A stretch of 64,000 nt of DNA from CAZRKC01 sp964600665 (GTDB lineage Bacteria; Bacillota; SLNR01), in the NCBI GenBank assembly GCA_964600665.1, contig CAZRKC010000002.1, positions 96,670-160,669 on the forward strand, in the 5' to 3' direction. Shown here piece after piece: positions 17,459 to 25,086 of this stretch. The notes beneath the pieces were generated by a model. The model saw only the letters and a list, made by a program, of their open reading frames with translations. It did not search any database and was not told the DNA's origin. Numbering within the stretch: position 1 is the stretch's first letter; each line of letters begins with the position of its first letter. Position numbers and translations under genes: made by a program.

Positions 17459-17715
17459 AAACGTGGATGAAGCCAGTGAAAATGGTGGCGTGGTCAACGC
17501 GTGAAGGGCTCTTGACACCGATCCGTTTTCTTTGGAATGACGGGAAGAAGGTGCATAACATTAAAATTAACCGAATCGTTATGCGGTATGAAGACAAATT
17601 TGCTGGAAACCGGATGTTGGGGTACCGATGTCAAGAGTCAATCGACGGGGAGGAAAAGGTGTTCGAGTTGAAATTTGAGGTCAAGACTTGCATATGGTAT
17701 CTGTACAAGATTTGA
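17455..17715 (+). CDS. Conserved small protein of unknown function (86 aa)
   Basis: 86 residues, coupled by ATGA overlap to the zinc-ribbon gene. The sequence has alternating beta-strand character: KPVKMVAWSTREGLLTPIRF, then INRIVMRYEDKFAGNRMLGY, then FELKFEVKTCIWYLYKI at the end. I recall similar short Clostridia proteins that also end in C-x-WYLYKI, but no function is attached to them. No membrane segment or signal peptide. A hairpin terminator follows at 17769. Confidence 0.7.
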   Translation: MKTWMKPVKMVAWSTREGLLTPIRFLWNDGKKVHNIKINRIVMRYEDKFAGNRMLGYRCQESIDGEEKVFELKFEVKTCIWYLYKI

Positions 17716-17768
17716 AGCGGACCAGAAACAGGCGATTTAAAGGGATTCGCATAGAGGTGTTGAATAAT

Positions 17769-17804
17769 ACAGGGTCACACGGTGATGGATGTGTGCCCTG
17801 TTTT
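17769..17804 (+). terminator. Terminator after the small-protein operon
   Basis: ACAGGG-T-CACAC (17769-17780) pairs with GTGTG-CCCTGT (17791-17801), with one bulged T, followed by TTTT. It lies just upstream of the rlmN SD, so rlmN probably has separate or attenuated transcription. Confidence 0.75.
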
Positions 17805-17827
17805 GTTGGAAGAACGGAGGCCGGAAG

Positions 17828-18898
17828 ATGATGGAATGCCCGGATGGGAAAACAGATATCCGTAGTTGTCTCCCAAACGAATTGGAGGATCTGGCCGTTA
17901 GATTAGGTGTGCGCGCTTACCGTGGGCGGCAGGTATTTCAATGGATTCACAAACGGCACGTGGACAGTATGGACGAAATGGACAATATCGGCACATCGTT
18001 TCAGAATAAGTTGGCGACAGTGGGTTATTTGACTCGATTGAGTGAGCTGGATCGGCAGGTATCTGCTGATCGGACGACAAAATATCTTTTTGGCCTCGCA
18101 GATGGGGAAGGAATCGAGAGCGTGTTGATGTGGTATCGGTATGGAGCCAGCATCTGCGTTTCATCACAGGTGGGCTGCCAGATGGGGTGCTCCTTTTGTG
18201 CATCCACCATTGGCGGATTGGTGCGAAATCTGACGGCAGGTGAAATGGCGGCTCAGGTAAGTCGAATCCATCGGATGGATATTCCGGCAGACCAGCGAGT
18301 CCATAGCATTGTGATCATGGGGTCTGGAGAGCCGCTTGATAATTATGAGCAGGTGTTGCGGTTTCTTCGAATCATGAATCAAGAGGCGGGTCTCGGAATC
18401 AGCTATAGACGGATGACGATATCGACCTGTGGGTTGGTTCCGGGCATTTTGCGCTTGGCTGATGAAGGTATCCCGGTGAATCTTTCTGTTTCACTGCATG
18501 GACCGAATGATCAGGTCAGAACTCAGATCATGCCTGTGAATCAACGATATCCCATTGCTGAGCTGATGAATGCATGTCGGGTATTTATTCAAAAAACGAA
18601 CCGGCGAATCACATTTGAGTATGCGTTGATTCGCGGCGTCAATGATCAAAGGGAACATGCCAGTGAATTGGGACTTCTGTTAAAAACGATGCTGAGCCAC
18701 GTGAATCTAATCCCATTAAACCCGGTCAAGGAACGACCATGGCAGAAGTCGGATGATGTGACCATCCGGGATTTTGCGTCGGTACTGCAACGTATGGGAG
18801 TGGAAACCACGATCCGGCGAGAGCTTGGACAAGATATCGATGCTGCATGCGGGCAATTGCGGCAGCGTCAGCAAAGACAACAGCGCAGTCAAGATTGA
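17828..18898 (+). CDS. rlmN: Dual-specificity RNA methyltransferase RlmN (23S A2503 / tRNA A37)
   Basis: Radical SAM enzyme making 2-methyladenosine in 23S rRNA and some tRNAs. ATG 17828, after GGAGG, gives 356 residues; the longer frame from 17789 overlaps a terminator hairpin and is rejected. The CxxxCxxC cluster motif is C117-x3-C121-x2-C124 in GCQMGCSFCAST. Other family marks are YRGRQVFQWIHKR near residue 31, NLSVSLHGPND, and the C-terminal Cys in DIDAACGQL. Conserved neighbour of stp-prkC. Confidence 0.95.
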   Translation: MMECPDGKTDIRSCLPNELEDLAVRLGVRAYRGRQVFQWIHKRHVDSMDEMDNIGTSFQNKLATVGYLTRLSELDRQVSADRTTKYLFGLADGEGIESVLMWYRYGASICVSSQVGCQMGCSFCASTIGGLVRNLTAGEMAAQVSRIHRMDIPADQRVHSIVIMGSGEPLDNYEQVLRFLRIMNQEAGLGISYRRMTISTCGLVPGILRLADEGIPVNLSVSLHGPNDQVRTQIMPVNQRYPIAELMNACRVFIQKTNRRITFEYALIRGVNDQREHASELGLLLKTMLSHVNLIPLNPVKERPWQKSDDVTIRDFASVLQRMGVETTIRRELGQDIDAACGQLRQRQQRQQRSQD

Positions 18899-18914
18899 TA
18901 CAGGAGAGGATACC

Positions 18915-19643
18915 ATGAATTTTTTCTGCGAGACGGATATTGGACGGATTCGAAAAAATAATGAAGACAGTTATGTGTCAGCGTTGCTTGATGGCGATGT
19001 CTGGTGTTTTGCCGTTGCAGATGGAGTGGGAGGCAGTGCGGGTGGCGAAGTGGCTAGCCGATTGGCAACTGATACACTGATGCATCACCTGTCTTCTGTT
19101 AAAAATTGGGAACCGACAGATACGGAGGCTATATTACAAGAAGCAGTTTTAGCCGCCAATACCATGATCTATGAAAAAGGTGCCAGTGACCCAGACCTGG
19201 AAGGGATGGCGACGACACTGACAGCTTGTGTCCTGCATCATGGGCAAGGCTGGTTGATACATGTGGGAGACAGCCGTGCATATCTAATCGATCAACATAT
19301 GATCCAGCAGATTACGGATGATCATACGCTGGGATTGGAGATGGTCAAGGAAGGGCGGTTGACTCCGGAAGATGCATCATTGCATCCGTATCGCCATGTT
19401 TTGACTCGGGCACTCGGTGTCAAAGCTGAAGTTCAACCGGTCATGTATCGTGTTCATCCAAAGAAAGGGCAATGGTTATTGCTGTGCACCGATGGGTTAA
19501 CCAATATGCTGCGGGATGAACAGATAAAAACAACTGTGGATCGATGTCAGTCACCTGAAGATGGTGTTAGGTCTTTGATTGATGAGGCACTGCAACGAGG
19601 CGGTCATGATAATGTCACCGTGATCTTAGCTCGAGCAGACTGA
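18915..19643 (+). CDS. stp: PP2C-family Ser/Thr protein phosphatase (Stp/PrpC)
   Basis: Metal-dependent phosphatase opposing the PrkC kinase encoded next. ATG 18915, after AGGAGAGG, gives 242 residues. Motifs: RKNNEDSY (13-20), VADGVGGSAGGE (34-45, with metal-binding Asp36), HVGDSRAYLI, LLLCTDGLTNM and GGHDNVTVIL. The longer in-frame reading from 18774 overlaps rlmN and is not conserved. Confidence 0.94.
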   Translation: MNFFCETDIGRIRKNNEDSYVSALLDGDVWCFAVADGVGGSAGGEVASRLATDTLMHHLSSVKNWEPTDTEAILQEAVLAANTMIYEKGASDPDLEGMATTLTACVLHHGQGWLIHVGDSRAYLIDQHMIQQITDDHTLGLEMVKEGRLTPEDASLHPYRHVLTRALGVKAEVQPVMYRVHPKKGQWLLLCTDGLTNMLRDEQIKTTVDRCQSPEDGVRSLIDEALQRGGHDNVTVILARAD

Positions 19644-19717
19644 CAGAGGAGACCCATTGGATGTTGTCGAATCTGTAAGCTCAGGAATTATGGAATTCCT
19701 GTTGAAGGGGTGAAACG

Positions 19718-21610
19718 ATGGTTGGACAGCTTTTAGGGAATCGCTATGAGATATTGGAAGAAATTGGCAGGGGCGGCATGGCTTATGTGTACAGAGCAAA
19801 ATGCACATTGCTCAATCGCATTGTTGCTGTGAAGATCCTCCAACCACAGTTTGCCGGAGATGAGGAATTTGTCAGGCGGTTTCGCCGAGAATCCCAGGCT
19901 GCAGCCAGTTTATCACACCCAAATATCGTTAGTATCTTTGATGTAGGTCAAGAAGGTGATCTGCATTATATCGTGATGGAGTATGTCAAAGGGCGGACTT
20001 TGAAAGAGAAGATTCGAGATGAAGCACCATTGCCTATATCAGAATGTCTCAATCTATCCACCCAGATTGGTTTAGCCCTGGATCATGCACATTTGAACGA
20101 GATCGTTCACTGCGATATAAAACCGCATAATATTTTACTCACCAGAGACGGTCGAATCAAAGTCACTGATTTCGGACTTGCCAGGGCAGTGTCAACAGCG
20201 ACATTAACCTATACTGAATCTGTGATTGGTTCCGTCCACTATTTTTCGCCGGAACAAGCAAAAGGAATGCAAGCAACGAAAAAGTCGGACTTGTATTCTG
20301 CCGGAATCGTTCTCTATGAGATGCTGACCGGACGTTTGCCCTTTCAAGGAGAAAGTCCAATCACGATTGCACTGCAACACATTCAAAATACGCCTGAATC
20401 CCCTCAAGTGTATCGAAACGACATCCCGACTGGATTGATTGAGATCGTGATGCATAGCATTGAAAAAGAACCGGAATCCAGATATGGCTCTGCAGCAGAG
20501 TGGGTCAGAGTGCTGAAGGATTTTGCCGGTAATCCGGAACACATGCTGCCGGGAAATGCAGTATTTGATGAGTATGATACCCAGACTGTGCCGATTCCCG
20601 TTGTCACGGAAACGGACGATCTGAAAAAAGGCGGTTGGAGCCATTGGCTGCGGGAGAACCGTAAAAAGGCAATGATTGGGGTTGTGGTGCTGGCATTGAC
20701 GTTCGCTGCTTTGGGTTTTGCTGTGATGAAAATCAAAGATATCCTTGCGGTTCCGACTGTAGAAGCACCGGATATCACGGGGAAAAGCCTGGCAGTTGCG
20801 ACGGATGAATTGGGTGATCTGAAACTGACTATCCGAATCGTGGGGGAAGTGTACAGTGATTTGCTGGCTAATTATATTGTTTCTCAGGACCCAAATCCGG
20901 GTGAATCGATGAAGATTACGCTACCCATTTCAGTAATCGTCAGCAAAGGTCCAGAAATGGTGACGATACTTAATGTGATTGGCATGAAACAGGAAGATGC
21001 AGAACTGAATTTGGTGAGTGGGGATTTGGTCGTTGGGACCATATCTGAGATCTATCATGCCACCATTGCAAAAGGATATGTGATTGATCAGAACCCGCGT
21101 CCGGATATTGCTGAAGTAAAAAAAGGATCTGCAGTCAATTTGGTTGTGAGCATGGGACCACTGCCTGTTGCCATGAGTATGCCAGATTTGGTGGGGAAAT
21201 ATCTGAATACTGCCTTGAGTACGATTATGGGGATGAAACTGATCGAAGGGCGTATTATCGAGGATCCGGACAGTCCATATCCACACGGGATGGTAGTCAG
21301 ACAATCTCCTGCGATCGGATCATCCATTGCTGAAGGAGACAAAGTGGATTTGACAGTCAGCACCCGCCCGGATATTGTTGTGTCAGAACCTGTGAACAAC
21401 CGCACGATCAGCATCGATGTCCCTTCATCCGGACCGGCATCTCAGGAAATTCGCGTGGATTTGATGGATATTAACCGCTATCGGACTGTGGATATCAGCA
21501 TGCGTGCTCCGGGGGATAGTTATGAATTGGATGTGGAATGGATCGGCGAAAAGGCATTGATTAAAATATATATCAATGGCATATTTAGAGAATCAAGGGA
21601 AATCGATTGA
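19718..21610 (+). CDS. prkC: PASTA-domain Ser/Thr protein kinase PrkC
   Basis: Membrane kinase that senses peptidoglycan fragments and regulates wall growth and dormancy exit in Bacillota. 630 residues. Kinase domain about 10-275: Gly loop GRGGMAYVY, catalytic Lys39 (VAVKI), catalytic loop HCDIKPHN (131-138) and DFG (151-153). The usual HRD arginine is Cys132, a non-RD form. One membrane span near 314-334 (MIGVVVLALTFAALGFAVMK). Three extracellular PASTA repeats follow, near 345-410, 412-480 and 483-550, then a C-terminal domain of about 75 residues. SD GAAGGGGTG; paired with stp 74 bases upstream. Confidence 0.95.
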   Translation: MVGQLLGNRYEILEEIGRGGMAYVYRAKCTLLNRIVAVKILQPQFAGDEEFVRRFRRESQAAASLSHPNIVSIFDVGQEGDLHYIVMEYVKGRTLKEKIRDEAPLPISECLNLSTQIGLALDHAHLNEIVHCDIKPHNILLTRDGRIKVTDFGLARAVSTATLTYTESVIGSVHYFSPEQAKGMQATKKSDLYSAGIVLYEMLTGRLPFQGESPITIALQHIQNTPESPQVYRNDIPTGLIEIVMHSIEKEPESRYGSAAEWVRVLKDFAGNPEHMLPGNAVFDEYDTQTVPIPVVTETDDLKKGGWSHWLRENRKKAMIGVVVLALTFAALGFAVMKIKDILAVPTVEAPDITGKSLAVATDELGDLKLTIRIVGEVYSDLLANYIVSQDPNPGESMKITLPISVIVSKGPEMVTILNVIGMKQEDAELNLVSGDLVVGTISEIYHATIAKGYVIDQNPRPDIAEVKKGSAVNLVVSMGPLPVAMSMPDLVGKYLNTALSTIMGMKLIEGRIIEDPDSPYPHGMVVRQSPAIGSSIAEGDKVDLTVSTRPDIVVSEPVNNRTISIDVPSSGPASQEIRVDLMDINRYRTVDISMRAPGDSYELDVEWIGEKALIKIYINGIFRESREID

Positions 21611-21622
21611 GGAGGAGGGCTC

Positions 21623-22516
21623 ATGCTGGAAGGAGTGGTGTTAAAATCCTACAGTAACTTTTTTGAAGTGGCTGCAGGTGGGGAGCGGTATCTGTGCACA
21701 TTGCGCGGCCGGTTCCGAAAAGAAAACATCTCCATTCTTACCGGTGATCGGGTGAAGCTTGCAAGTATCAAAGGGGATAAAGCGGTCATCGATGAGGTCA
21801 TGCCACGAAAATCCGAACTGGTGCGACCTGCTATCGCCAATGTGGATCAGGTCCTGATTGTGCTGGCAGTCAGTAAGCCGGCCTTGAATCTGAACCTACT
21901 GGACCGGATGACGGTCATTGCCCAGAGTAAGGATTTGGACATCGTGATCCTGTTTAACAAAGCGGATCTGTTGGATAATATGGAGTCCTCACTTTATGAC
22001 CAGGTATTGGATGAAATGGAATGGTATCGTCGAATCGGATTTGCTGTCATACTGACCAGCCAGGAAGATGCTAGCATTATTGAAGCGATTCGAAGTGTGG
22101 GCAAAGGCAAAATCTCGGTACTTGCAGGACCGTCAGGGGTCGGTAAATCATCTATCCTCAACATCATCCGCCCTTCGCTCGGGTTGCGAACAGGAGCAGT
22201 CAGTGTCAAATCAGGCCAAGGTAGACATACCACACGACATGTGGAATTGTTGCCGTTGGGTTATGATGGTTTTATCGCAGATTCCCCTGGTTTCAGTATA
22301 CTGAGTTTTGAAGACATCACACCACAAGGGTTGGCATACTGTTTCCCGGAGATGGAACCATATATTCCGACCTGCCGGTTTTCAACATGTCTGCATCATA
22401 AAGAACCAGACTGCGGTGTCAAGCAGGCCGTGGAGGATGGTTACATCCATCAGAGGCGTTATGAAAACTATGTAACATATTTGCTTGAAATTATGGAGAA
22501 TGAACGGAGGTATTAA
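21623..22516 (+). CDS. rsgA: Ribosome small subunit-dependent GTPase RsgA
   Basis: Circularly permuted GTPase acting in late 30S maturation. 297 residues with an N-terminal OB fold. G4 NKAD (112-115) precedes G1 GPSGVGKSS (near 170), then the G2-type TTRHVEL and G3 DSPGF. The C-terminal zinc knuckle is C-RFSTCLHHKEPDC. SD GGAGGAGG. Follows prkC by 12 bases, as in Bacillus. Confidence 0.95.
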   Translation: MLEGVVLKSYSNFFEVAAGGERYLCTLRGRFRKENISILTGDRVKLASIKGDKAVIDEVMPRKSELVRPAIANVDQVLIVLAVSKPALNLNLLDRMTVIAQSKDLDIVILFNKADLLDNMESSLYDQVLDEMEWYRRIGFAVILTSQEDASIIEAIRSVGKGKISVLAGPSGVGKSSILNIIRPSLGLRTGAVSVKSGQGRHTTRHVELLPLGYDGFIADSPGFSILSFEDITPQGLAYCFPEMEPYIPTCRFSTCLHHKEPDCGVKQAVEDGYIHQRRYENYVTYLLEIMENERRY

Positions 22517-23157
22517 TGATGCTTGTTGCCCCATCCATATTGTCAGCCGATTTCAGCCGGTTGCTGGAAGATATCAAAAAAGTAGAGCAGGCAGGTGCGG
22601 ATCTGCTGCATGTGGATGTGATGGATGGGCATTTTGTGCCCAATATCACGATCGGACCAGTCGTGGTATCATCGTTAAATGGAAAGACCACACTGCCGCT
22701 GGATGTCCATTTGATGATCACCCAGCCAGAGCGGTATTTTGATGATTTTATCAAGGCAGGTGCAAATTTTCTGTCATTCCATGTTGAAGCATGTGTACAC
22801 CTGCATCGTGCCATTCAGACGATTAAAGAAAAAGGTATCAAAGCAGGTGTGGGTTTAAACCCAGGAACATCACTGGCGACTGTGGAGTATATACTGCCTG
22901 ATTTGGATTTTGTGGTCGTGATGTCGGTGAACCCCGGATTTGGGGGTCAGAAGTTCATACCTGGAATCCTACCAAAGATTAAAGAACTCAGGCGAATGAT
23001 TGATGCGCAGGGCCTCCCCACCATCATCAGTGTTGACGGAGGAATCAATTCGGAAACCGTCAAATGGGTTCGAGAGGCCGGTGCACATCAAGTCGTGGCT
23101 GGGTCTGCAGTTTTTGGCAAATCAGATATTCATCAGGCGATTCAGGCGCTTCGCTGA
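22516..23157 (+). CDS. rpe: Ribulose-phosphate 3-epimerase
   Basis: Interconverts ribulose 5-phosphate and xylulose 5-phosphate in the pentose phosphate pathway. 213-residue TIM barrel: APSILSADFSRL at the N-terminus, metal-site HVDVMDGHFVPN near 35-46, LDVHLMI, and MSVNPGFGGQKFIP. Two adjacent ATGs (22516, 22519) follow GGAGG; the first overlaps the rsgA stop by one base. Last gene of this operon. Confidence 0.95.
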   Translation: MMLVAPSILSADFSRLLEDIKKVEQAGADLLHVDVMDGHFVPNITIGPVVVSSLNGKTTLPLDVHLMITQPERYFDDFIKAGANFLSFHVEACVHLHRAIQTIKEKGIKAGVGLNPGTSLATVEYILPDLDFVVVMSVNPGFGGQKFIPGILPKIKELRRMIDAQGLPTIISVDGGINSETVKWVREAGAHQVVAGSAVFGKSDIHQAIQALR

Positions 23158-23218
23158 TTGATCGATAGGCGATTATTGGTAATAAAGAGAGATAATGTTC
23201 GTATTATCAGAATGATTG

Positions 23219-23252
23219 GGCGAGGCTGCTTTTTTTGCCTCGCCTGATTGTT
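23219..23252 (+). terminator. Terminator after rpe
   Basis: GGCGAGGC (23219-23226) pairs with GCCTCGCC (23237-23244) around a T-rich loop, followed by a T-rich stretch. Confidence 0.75.
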
Positions 23253-23286
23253 TTATCCTTCATTTATGGTTAGACGGAGCAACTTA

Positions 23287-23295
23287 TGGTATAAT
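23287..23295 (+). promoter_or_regulatory. Extended -10 promoter for hslO
   Basis: TGG-TATAAT (TGn followed by a perfect -10 at 23290-23295). No convincing -35 element is present, as is common with extended -10 promoters. It lies 35 bases upstream of the hslO start. Confidence 0.65.
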
Positions 23296-23330
23296 ATCGA
23301 GTTGACTAGAGATGTTTACAGGAGGTTAAA

Positions 23331-24239
23331 ATGGCGGATTATTTGGTTCGAGCAATGATTGGACAAGGCGAAGCAAGGGTATTGGCACTCAAAACAACCG
23401 ATTTGGTGGAAGAAGCACGTCAACGGCATGATACTTGGCACACAGTGACAGCAGCACTTGGGCGAGCGTTGACCGGAGTTGCGATGCTGGGTGTATTGAT
23501 GAAAGAAGAAGGATTAGTCACCATGCGAATCGCGGGGAATGGCCCGATTGTGGGCATAGTCGTGCAAAGTGATCATGAAGGCCGGGTGCGTGGATATGCG
23601 CTGGAACCGCAGGTCTTTGTTCCTTTGAAAGCGAATGGAAAGCTGGATGTGGGAGAGGCAGTTGGCCGGGAAGGTCACTTGTATGTCACATATGACTATG
23701 GCATTAAAGAACCCTACACGGGAGTATCCACTTTGGTCAATGGGGAGATCGGCGAAGATTTGACCCATTATCTGGCAAACTCAGAGCAGATTCCATCTGC
23801 TGTGGCGTTAGGGGTGATGGTAGAACCAAGCGGTCAGGTCAAAGCCGCAGGGGGTTTGTTGATTCAGATGCTTCCAGGTGCTCGTGCCGGACTGGCGGAA
23901 ATGATCGAAGGGAAGCTTGCCCGGATGAATTTCATCAGCTCTTTGATCGAAAGCGGATTATCTCCTGAGATGATTCTCGAACAGCTCTTTGCAGAATTTC
24001 AACTGCATATCCTGGAAAAAAAAGAGCTTCGTTTCCAGTGTCGTTGCTCCAAAGACAAAGCCGCATCTGCCTTGATCGGCCTTGGTAAAGTCGAATTGGA
24101 GGAAATGCTGGCTGAAGATCACAGTGTGGAAGTGCGATGTCACTTTTGCGGTGATCTGATGGAATTCTCAGATGAAGATCTTGAATCGTTCATCGCCATT
24201 GCGGCAAACCAGGCAGCTGACAAACCTACGATGTCATAG
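23331..24239 (+). CDS. hslO: Redox-regulated chaperone Hsp33
   Basis: Holdase chaperone activated by oxidation of its zinc-bound cysteines. 302 residues. Begins MADYLVRAMIGQGEARVLAL; the C-terminal zinc site has the canonical CxC ... CxxC pattern (FQCRC near 242-246, CHFC near 275-278). SD CAGGAGG. Monocistronic between the rpe terminator and rpmB, which converges on it. An oxidative-stress chaperone fits an anaerobe exposed to air. Confidence 0.95.
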   Translation: MADYLVRAMIGQGEARVLALKTTDLVEEARQRHDTWHTVTAALGRALTGVAMLGVLMKEEGLVTMRIAGNGPIVGIVVQSDHEGRVRGYALEPQVFVPLKANGKLDVGEAVGREGHLYVTYDYGIKEPYTGVSTLVNGEIGEDLTHYLANSEQIPSAVALGVMVEPSGQVKAAGGLLIQMLPGARAGLAEMIEGKLARMNFISSLIESGLSPEMILEQLFAEFQLHILEKKELRFQCRCSKDKAASALIGLGKVELEEMLAEDHSVEVRCHFCGDLMEFSDEDLESFIAIAANQAADKPTMS

Positions 24240-24285
24240 AGACGTCCGGGCTTGCAACTCATTCCAGCGAATGAACGGAGAAAGC

Positions 24286-24310
24286 AAAAAGGATCCGTTT
24301 TCGGATCCTT
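24286..24310 (-). terminator. Terminator of rpmB (minus strand)
   Basis: AAGGATCCG (24289-24297), a TTTT loop, CGGATCCTT (24302-24310). Read on the minus strand, the hairpin is followed by TTTTT (24290-24286 complement). Confidence 0.85.
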
Positions 24311-24317
24311 CAGATGA

Positions 24318-24509
24318 TTAGACAGCGCGCTGTACTTTTCCGCTTCTCAAACAGCGGGTGCACACATTCACTCGTTTGACAGAGCCATGGATGACCGCCT
24401 TGATTCGCTGGGTGTTAGGGGCCCATGTCCGCTTGGTTTTGATGTTACTGTGACTGACTTTATGACCGGATACTTTTTCTTTACCGCAGATATCGCATCG
24501 TGCTGGCAT
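24318..24509 (-). CDS. rpmB: 50S ribosomal protein L28
   Basis: 63 residues from ATG 24509, which follows GGGAGGTG on the minus strand; the longer frame to 24533 precedes the SD. Shows MPARCDICGKEKVSGHKVSH and VNVCTRCLRSGKV, so it is the zinc-binding (two CxxC) form of L28. Divergent from asp23, as in Bacillus. Confidence 0.95.
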   Translation of the reverse strand: MPARCDICGKEKVSGHKVSHSNIKTKRTWAPNTQRIKAVIHGSVKRVNVCTRCLRSGKVQRAV

Positions 24510-24569
24510 TTCATACACCTCCCTGGTAACCACTATCGGTTTTACAGAACCGGTTATTCACACTACAGT

Positions 24570-24599
24570 ATTCTACCACAAATGCCGATCATCATGCAA
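24570..24599 (-). promoter_or_regulatory. Probable promoter of rpmB
   Basis: On the minus strand: TTGCAT (24599-24594), an 18-base spacer, TAGAAT (24575-24570), about 60 bases upstream of the rpmB start. Confidence 0.55.
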
Positions 24600-24706
24600 G
24601 AGGAGATTTCTGTTAGGCTATCAAATAGGATCGTGGCTGCTAGGGAAGGAAAAGGAGCTGGGTGGAGCGAATCTACAAGAAGACAGTCAGAGGGGAGGCG
24701 GGCCTC

Positions 24707-25069
24707 ATGAGCAAGGAAATCATCACCGAATATGGGAAAATCGAGATAACAGAAGAAGTGTTGGCTACTATTGCTGGTGCGGCTGCCGTTGAATGTTACG
24801 GAATTGTGGGGATGGCATCAAAACGATTGAAAGATGGCATTGTTGAGCTTCTGGGTCGAGAAAACCTGAGCCGGGGTGTCAAGGTCGAAATTAAGGAGAA
24901 TGAGATTCTGATCAATCTGAATATTATTGTCGGTTACGGAGTCAGAATTTCTGAAGTGGCAGCCAATGTTCGCGATAAAGTAAAATACACAGTTGAGTCG
25001 ATGAGTGGATTGCCCGTGAGTAAAGTCAACGTCCATGTCAGAGGGGTTAAGGTTGCCCCTGTAAAGTAG
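24707..25069 (+). CDS. Asp23/Gls24-family envelope stress protein (YloU-like)
   Basis: 120 residues from ATG 24707, after GGGGAGG. The Asp23 signature runs through ITEYGKIEITEEVLATIAG, ECYGIVGMASK, and the ending VSKVNVHVRGVKV. Asp23-type proteins are cytosolic and line the membrane in Staphylococcus. This paralogue is always beside the fatty-acid kinase gene in Bacillota, as here (18 bases upstream of the fakA start). Its exact role is unknown. Confidence 0.9.
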   Translation: MSKEIITEYGKIEITEEVLATIAGAAAVECYGIVGMASKRLKDGIVELLGRENLSRGVKVEIKENEILINLNIIVGYGVRISEVAANVRDKVKYTVESMSGLPVSKVNVHVRGVKVAPVK

Positions 25070-25086
25070 GGAGGATGAACCAGAGG

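Noticed and set aside
17789..17827. Longer start for rlmN
   Set aside because: It begins inside a terminator hairpin; GGAGG directly supports ATG 17828.
19682..19701. Hairpin CAGGAATT/AATTCCTG between stp and prkC as a terminator
   Set aside because: Short stem without a T-run in a conserved, co-transcribed gene pair; at most a minor structural element.
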